Assembly (NCBI GenBank): GCA_914767715.1
Contig: OU612074.1
Span: 1,193,501-1,257,500, forward strand
Source of the DNA: Membranipora membranacea
Lineage: Eukaryota; Bryozoa; Gymnolaemata; Cheilostomatida; Membraniporidae
Length of the DNA: 64,000 nucleotides
Direction: 5' to 3'
The notes beneath the pieces were generated by a model that saw nothing but the letters and a program-made list of their open reading frames with translations, was not told the DNA's origin and did no database searches. Shown here piece by piece: positions 57,817-64,000 of the stretch (position 1 is the stretch's first letter; every line of letters begins with the position of its first letter). Position numbers and translations under genes: made by a program.

Positions 57817-60800
57817 TCATGAATGCATGTCAAAGTCTTTGCTCCGCATATGTCGCTTGCGAGCCCGAGGTGAATAAAATACAACATGACTGGTTGTGTG
57901 ACTTTGAGGCGATTGTCTAATTTTTATCGGTGTCGACTCCGGTGCTGGTGTACCAGGTTGTGTGGCAGTCTGGGAGGTCTGCTTATGTCCAGATCGGGTC
58001 GCTGGTAGATGAACAACATGATGTAGTTCTACTGGTTCTGTCTTAACGTGTTCTTTCTGAGCCCAACTATGGTCAGATAGTTCATCAACTTGTAATTCAC
58101 ATTCTCCATGGATAAGATGAAGCTCTACGTCAGTAGGTTTTAAGTCAATTATTTCATCACCTGAGCATTGAGGCATATCTGCATCGGTGTTTCGCAACTC
58201 ATTTTTTAGAACGTCATTAGGTTGGACATAAGTGATATCTTCAACTGGTGACTCAGGCTGTTTGTCTGTGATAACCGTGTCTATATCGGAGACTGAGGAC
58301 TCACATCTCATCCCTGTGTTGTCACTGTTAGATATTTTCTCTTGACTTGAGAAAGTGGGCCGTTCCTCCACTGAAGTCGTGTCATCAGACATTTCTGATA
58401 AAATAATTAACAACATTAGATTATCAACTCAACAGAGTTTACTCTATCAGTGATATATACCTAATGATCGGCTATTCTTCACTTTCCTGTTATGTTTAAG
58501 CTCTGGGTTGGTAAGATGCAAAGTGGAGTTATAGATGTATAAGTTCTGACCGGTGTCTCTCACCTGAGTGTGGGTGGGTGAAGTCATGTTGTAGCTGTAG
58601 TTTAGTTTTGAGAGTTATATCCCCTCTATACATAGATATTATATCATCTGTATTATTACTGTCCTGATGAGCTGCCAGCAGAGCTATTCTATATCCTCTC
58701 TTATGTACCTCATCCAGCTATAAATACAGGTTATATCATAACAGCTTCTATTACAGAGAGAAGATAACTTACATTAAGTACACAATTATCCAGCTGTACA
58801 AACGTATAAGATTTGGCGATCATGGTACTAATCATATACAAAATATGATTCTCAGAGATCTTATAAGCAGGGTGACCAGAGAGACCGAGAAAGTCAGTTC
58901 AATGTTGGGTAAGTTATGAAAACTGTGAACAGATCATAAGATCTTACCGAAGGTAAAGCATAGATATATGTTGGGGACAAGGAGGAGATACGTTTTGATT
59001 GGCGTTTTTGGCACATTGAACGGTTGGGCAATCTTTTTTTTTTGTAAATGAATTTAATGTTTGTATCCAGAATAGATTCATGTTGTATCTTCAGTGGACA
59101 ATTATGTGGCCAAATTAAACCCAAGCTCAATTCAAAAGGCCCTAACTAACTCTTCAGGAAGAAATCTAAAACAAGAGGTAAATTTAGTACAAATTTAAAT
59201 AAGAGATTTGTATGTCAATTAAAATACACTGCGATAGGAAACATTTGCTGTTTGATGTGTCTTGGCATAACAGAAATACTGATCTAGCCTATCTAGTATA
59301 AAGTACCTCACACTTGCGGCGTTGTGATTGTGTAGATGGGAGAGGGGGATGTGGTTATCCATGAATTCCAAGTGGTAGTGTCAATGGCAGGGGGTGTGGG
59401 AGGGGCACTGCAGAGCCCTCTGGTAAGAAGAACGCTAGGCAAATGATGGTCAACAAAGGTGGCTAGAGTATGGTGCTGCACAGGGCCATAAGTTTCAAGA
59501 AAATTTGACATCCCTCTTTTCTCCGTGAGCAACATATTACCAAAACCAAATGACCCTCAGTGATGGCATGAAGGTTTATTTTGTCTAAGAGATGTTTTGC
59601 TGGTACTTACTACGATTGAGAGCAGCTCAAGGCAATTTCCAAGTATTGCATCCGTCTGGTGATTATAGAATTCTTCATTCCCTGAAAACAGAATAACATA
59701 ACAACAATTAAATTATCAGGAAAAAAAATCTTCTATAAAGTTATCTGTTCTTGCATATTGAGAAGACAACTCCATGAAAACCATCTACCATGGTTTAGGA
59801 ATCTAGGTGCCCACCAATAGCCATCATGTGATGGCTACAAACAATATCCATGCATAACCTTCGAAGGATACGAGTTGCATCAGGCCATATTGGTGTGAAT
59901 GACTTTGACCATCAACAACTCTAATGTAACCATCTGTGTCTTAAAAGCATTTTTTTCTCTTTGAATGTGGATGGGTTAATATCGCAAGTATGACTCCGTC
60001 TGAATATTGATGAATAAAGGACAAAGGGTTTGCAGGCAGGTCGGGGCACACTGGGGCTCCAATTGAGCCCAGTAATCGTTAGACTGCAGCGGGATTCGAA
60101 CCCAAGACCTTCAATGCTTGCGCGTCAGAAGGCAGGCGCTCTAACCAACTGAGTTACCTCCTACTGGCATGAACCAGGGAGTTACAGAGAGGGAGTGGAA
60201 ACGAAATGTAGCCTGTGACTTAACAAGGCTGTTTCCAAGGGTTGTACTAATATGGTCCCTCCATTAAAATTCATTTAAGCCCTCAGTCTTTTCATATGTC
60301 TGTCTCCAGTTGTAAATTATTAAAATATTTGACATGTTTACTCAATGGTATATTCAGACACCCAGAGACAATATATCATGATGTAAATCACCACAAGTGT
60401 AGATGAGACATAGCTAGTAATATAGTAACCACTTTTGCAGGGTATTGAATTATAATTCCAATGCAAATGTTTGATGGGGGATAGAGAGACTGAAAATAAA
60501 TCATTCATTCACCATTTAAAAACCATGTGAGGAACTTAGACCAGATCAAAGTTGTGAAAGTACTTAAGTAAGCCCTTTCTAACACCTAAGTGACAATCGG
60601 AGGCATAACATACCACGTTTGACTGATGAAAACCGCCATTGATTACCAGATTATGAGGCAAATTTATGGCCATGTCTGCAGTGAAACTTTCCCTTCTCAT
60701 ATGAGTAGCAGAGGGCCTTGGAGTCCCAGGTAAAACTAGACTATAGTTTGAAACATGGACTATACCTGAGTGATATCTATATCTCTCTGCTACTTAGTTT

Positions 60801-61717
60801 AGTTTCTTTTCAAGAGGTTCAACACTTTAGGAAATATGCGGTAGACCGTCTCTGCTCTGATTGGCTGTGGTCATAAAAAACATATGCTGATGAAGAGAGG
60901 ACGATTACCAGTAGAGACAAACAACAATTTGAAATGAGAGGCCGTTTCAAACTCCTTGCATGAACGGTACAGGTTTGTTAAAACAGAAGTAGAATGAGAA
61001 TCTTTACCATAAGCTTTGTTCGGAGAGCATCTTGTTGTGACTTTATCAGGATTAACTCTCTTCCCATGTAGCTGTAAAACACAAAGTATCTCTGTCAAGG
61101 CCCAGTATATACTTCTTGGCGGAATCAGTTTGAATTAATAATACCACCTCAAGAGCCTCACTGATAATACTGCGACACCACCTATGTAAAGGTACGTTCA
61201 AAATAAGGAAGTAATGTAGAAAAGCAGCAACGTGAATACCCTGGCTAGAATATAGGCTGCAATGACATTCAGCATATGGATCTTTTCGGGCTACCACAAT
61301 ACATAAGTCACACCTGGTCACAAAGGCGAAATGTCTGTTTCAAGTCATTTTCTCGATATATTAGGTGTCTAGAATGTAGGGCTAGGTACATTCATATACA
61401 TGTATCTAGATTAATAACCTCCAAAAAAGCACATACTGAGTGAAAGTTGTTTTCTCTTAGTATTTGCCGGCAGCTTCCTTGAGTTTTGATTCGTTATGAG
61501 AGAACTAGAGGCTTTGATCTCTGCTCTGATTGAGTTTTGTACCTTTGAAGCATTTGCTGTTGACTGGGGAGCTGGTGGACTTCTATAAACAGTAGGTGCT
61601 TGTCGCCATTGTAACATTTTGTTGTTAGTATAGGGTACCTTGTGATTATTAGGGGCACAGGCTATGATTGTCATTGGTGAATGATTATCTGCAGCAGTCT
61701 CCTGCACTGAACTTGAG
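57817..61717 (-). CDS. VKTEP-family gene, inverted copy
   Basis: Exons on minus: S-type starting 61717 (SSSVQETAADNHSPM, longer than elsewhere, donor near 61548 at NASK), LHG exon 61008-61071 (64 nt), NHQTD exon 59611-59681 (71 nt), LDEV exon 58564-58717 (154 nt) and tail exon 57817-58394. The middle three have exactly the lengths and phases of copy 1, all are open, and the LDEV core is nearly unchanged. The tail is shorter (the first VKTEP segment is missing) but keeps EIIDLKPTD, HVKTEP and the C-terminus RSKDFDMHS. It is probably functional. Whether the S exon splices to the LHG exon, and where the start codon is, are inferred: MFIYDYSS at 61737 is a possible start, in which case no S acceptor is needed. 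Function is unknown. Confidence 0.7.
60013..60166 (-). mobile_element. tRNA-derived SINE
   Basis: Minus: AGGAGGTAACTCAGTTGGTT (A-box) and GGGTTCGAATCCCGCTGCAG (B-box), then GTGCCCCGACCTGCCTGCAA and the tail CTTTGTCC. The body resembles the 6.8 and 12.6 kb repeats. It lies in an intron of the inverted VKTEP gene. Confidence 0.8.
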
Positions 61718-62280
61718 CTATAATCATAAATAAACAATCGAAGTTGAAGATGCAGACCAAAGTATAAAATAATCTTGGTGAAAATTGCTTCCTCGATCTA
61801 AGATAGAGACGCTGGGGTCGGTAAATATTGACTTTCTTTGCATCGTTGGAAAGCCACCGAGCTACTGATGTTTAACAGCTTTACAAGAAATTTATTGGAC
61901 GAAGTAAGCTCATTCTATAAAAGAAATGAAGCCGAAAAATTTCTATTATATAATCCCGCAACTTCATTGATCGATCGAAATTTTGTTGAGCTGTTAACAA
62001 TCAGTAACTCGAGGGTGTATGAAAAGTCAACATTTTCTGACCCCGTATCTCTACCTTAAGTTTGATCAAGATATGTGGTATGTTGACTGTATTTTACAAG
62101 CCAAATACACGGCCACTATAATATATATTTGCATTAATGGAAAACTCCTGGATGGATGTTGTACGAGGTATTTCTTTTTAAATGATCTGCTTCAGTTGCG
62201 GCTGAAACAATAGCCTTATCAGCAGTATAATGGCGACGCTTTTCAGTGCCCCAGCAGACTAGAAGTTTGAGGGGTAGCAC

Positions 62281-62891
62281 TATAGAGTTATTATATACTC
62301 TAGAGTGGACAATGCAGTGCTAAAAACGTCCTACTTAATTATTGCGAAATCCATGACACAACGCAATCTGGTTGTGTCAAGCTAGCCCTGTCATTGCGAC
62401 TTAAGCTCATGTGTTTGCGGTTTATATTTGGCTTATTTTAATGGGAGAATAAGAAAACTTTTATACTGACTGGAAGAGAAAATACCTGCAGGTGATGTAA
62501 ATGGTGTTACATGTGAGATTTTCTGAAAAAAATGGCTATAAGTGCTCCATAAACTAAAGTTGTATGTCAAATTCTAATATTTTCAATGATAAAGTCAATG
62601 ATTCATGTACTATCCACGCACAACCAGATCTCGTTGCGCCATAGAATTGATAGTGAGAATACCTGCAAGTGATCCATATAGTGTCACATAAAAAATTTTC
62701 CGAAAAAATAGCTCTAAGCGCTCTAAAATTCTAAATTTCCATACCCAATACGTATATTCTCAATGATAAGTTATATGATACAGGCACTAGCCATGCGCGA
62801 CCAGATTGCGTTGTGTCATGGATTTCGCAATAATTAAGTAGGCCGCTTTTAGCAATGCATTGTCCACTCTAGAGTATATAATAACTCTATG
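62281..62891. mobile_element. Short foldback element, same family as 52834-54643
   Basis: Ends TATAGAGTTATTATATAC and ATAATAACTCTATG, with arms pairing over much of the 611 bp. An 8-bp duplication GGTAGCAC lies at 62273-62280 and 62892-62899. No coding capacity. Confidence 0.88.
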
Positions 62892-63241
62892 GGTAGCACT
62901 ATCAGCCTGTTTGATTATACACTCAGCTTTACGGTTTGGGCTTGCATGGATAACATTATCAACGGAGGGCTCTTGGGCATTAAGAATTTCAGATAAAACA
63001 CTTGCAGAGGCCTCTTTTAAGCAGTAGGTCTGTACCTTGCTTGAGCTTGGGAATGTTTCTCTCTTTTATCTTGATCAACATCATTTTTCACAAAGCAATC
63101 TGCAGCTCTCGCCTTCTGCTGCCTCCTTCTTTCTGATCTCTCAGCATTCCATCTAGCCTTGGTGTTGGGGCTTGCATCAGCTCTGTACTTTCGATGGCGT
63201 TTGGCTTTTTCTCTTAGGAGGCATGATAGAATAAAAGAAGA

Positions 63242-63412
63242 AATACCACAGACTATTGCTGTGCAACATCGCTCTCTGTTTGTAGGTAGGTCAGAGCAGA
63301 CCTGGGAGACAACCTATACCAGTATTAAATGGGCTGCAGCAGCATTTGAACCTACAACCATCAACTGCTGAAGTACCGGCGCTCTAACCAACTGAGCTGG
63401 TACCTCATAATA
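63242..63412 (-). mobile_element. tRNA-derived SINE (best copy of the 6.8/12.6 kb family)
   Basis: Minus: GGTACCAGCTCAGTTGGTTA (A-box) and GTAGGTTCAAATGC (B-box), then CTGACCTACCTACAAACAGAG. Just upstream on minus lies the WFL exon remnant at about 63493-63543. Confidence 0.75.
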
Positions 63413-63544
63413 TAAAAGATTGCGCTAATCACATGGACATATATTTTTTTAAGCAACGTCACCTTATTAAGTGTTTGGTTAGGTCAATCTACTCACTTGT
63501 GTATCTCAGACTTGGAGGGAGAATGGCTGGATCCGCAGGAACCA

Positions 63545-64000
63545 CTAATACGAGAGTTAAGAACTAATTCCACTTTTCATCGGCCTTTAACACTATACAT
63601 GTTCCTGATCTTATCTCGCAGCTTACTCATCTTGACTCCAATGTCACTGAGTGGATCTACAGCTTCTTATCTAACAGAGTGCAAAGAACTGTTGTTGATG
63701 GTAAAACTTCAAATGCTATTATAACGAACACCGGCACCCCCCAGGGCTGCTGTCTGTCTCCCCTTTTGTTCTCCATATATACAAACCGGATTACCTCAAA
63801 CCTGAGTAATGTTACAATAATTAAGTACGCAGATGACACTTGCATCATAGGCTGCATAGCTAATCAATCAGATCTCAACTCCTATTTTGATGAAATCCAT
63901 AGAATTGCTAAACAATGTGCTGATTTAAATCTTTTATTAAACCCTACTAAGACCCAGGAAATGATGCTATCCACCCAATATGTTAAACCTTCTACCCCTA
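63545..64000 (+). mobile_element. Non-LTR retrotransposon, runs off the right edge
   Basis: From about 63580 the plus frame reads reverse transcriptase motifs: SSAFNTI (normally SKAFD), then FLSNRVQRTVVDGK, GTPQGCCLSPLLFSIY, KYADDT (catalytic YADD), and LNLLLNPTKTQEMM at the edge. It differs from the 24.0 kb family in sequence but has the same layout. The 5' part is truncated. Confidence 0.85.

Overview
This is a piece of an animal (metazoan) nuclear genome. Genes are split by GT-AG introns of about 0.3-3 kb, the sequence is AT-rich, and there are tRNA-derived SINEs, non-LTR and LTR retroelements, MITEs, foldback elements and minisatellites; there is nothing prokaryotic. The species cannot be fixed from sequence alone. 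A gene that looks like an RFX-type winged helix joined to the start of a DUF6589-like region, plus an intact SLC18B1-like transporter, fits an early-branching invertebrate. A sponge is one guess, held weakly.

Layout. 0-29 kb is a tandemly duplicated accessory region. It carries repeated copies of an unrecognised multi-exon gene whose last exon encodes an acidic, Ser/Thr-rich tail with VKTEP motifs (SUMO consensus type) and an I(I/M)DL motif (SUMO-interaction type). The copy at 212-4008 is open in every exon seen and runs off the left edge. The copies at 13.2-15.1 kb and 25.1-25.7 kb carry stop codons. Interleaved are an RFX-like/DUF6589-like gene (8.3-12.5 kb, 3' end lost at a repeat junction), a broken second copy of it (22.8-23.5 kb), an orphan PHD-finger exon (5.1 kb) and two intronless F-box/leucine-rich genes on the minus strand (17.1-18.6 and 27.1-28.7 kb). 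A large segment (8.68-18.78 kb) recurs at 22.65-28.85 kb, with its middle 4.4 kb replaced by about 1 kb of a non-LTR retrotransposon.

29-34 kb has no gene I can support, only a SINE and tandem repeats. 33.96-44.69 kb holds one complete eleven-exon minus-strand gene of the major facilitator superfamily (SLC18B1-like, 464 codons by my splice model), with an endonuclease fragment of a non-LTR element, SINEs and AT-rich repeats in its introns. 46.4-46.7 kb has a PAN/Apple-like exon with a frameshift.

47.18-51.03 kb is a complete-ended but decayed Gypsy-type LTR retrotransposon on the minus strand, with target-site duplication, LTRs, a tRNA-Leu type primer site, gag, protease and reverse transcriptase, but without RNase H or integrase. 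52.8-55.2 kb holds a long-armed hAT-like foldback element and a TA-flanked MITE containing tRNA-like promoter boxes. 57.8-61.7 kb is an inverted, open copy of the VKTEP gene family, about 54 kb from its sister. 62.3-62.9 kb is a second, shorter foldback element, and the window ends in another non-LTR reverse transcriptase.

How parts may work together: the VKTEP gene, the RFX-like gene, the PHD exon and the F-box genes would all suit nuclear or ubiquitin/SUMO-linked roles, and two of them are duplicated as a convergent pair. This is inference from motifs and layout; no pathway is demonstrated.
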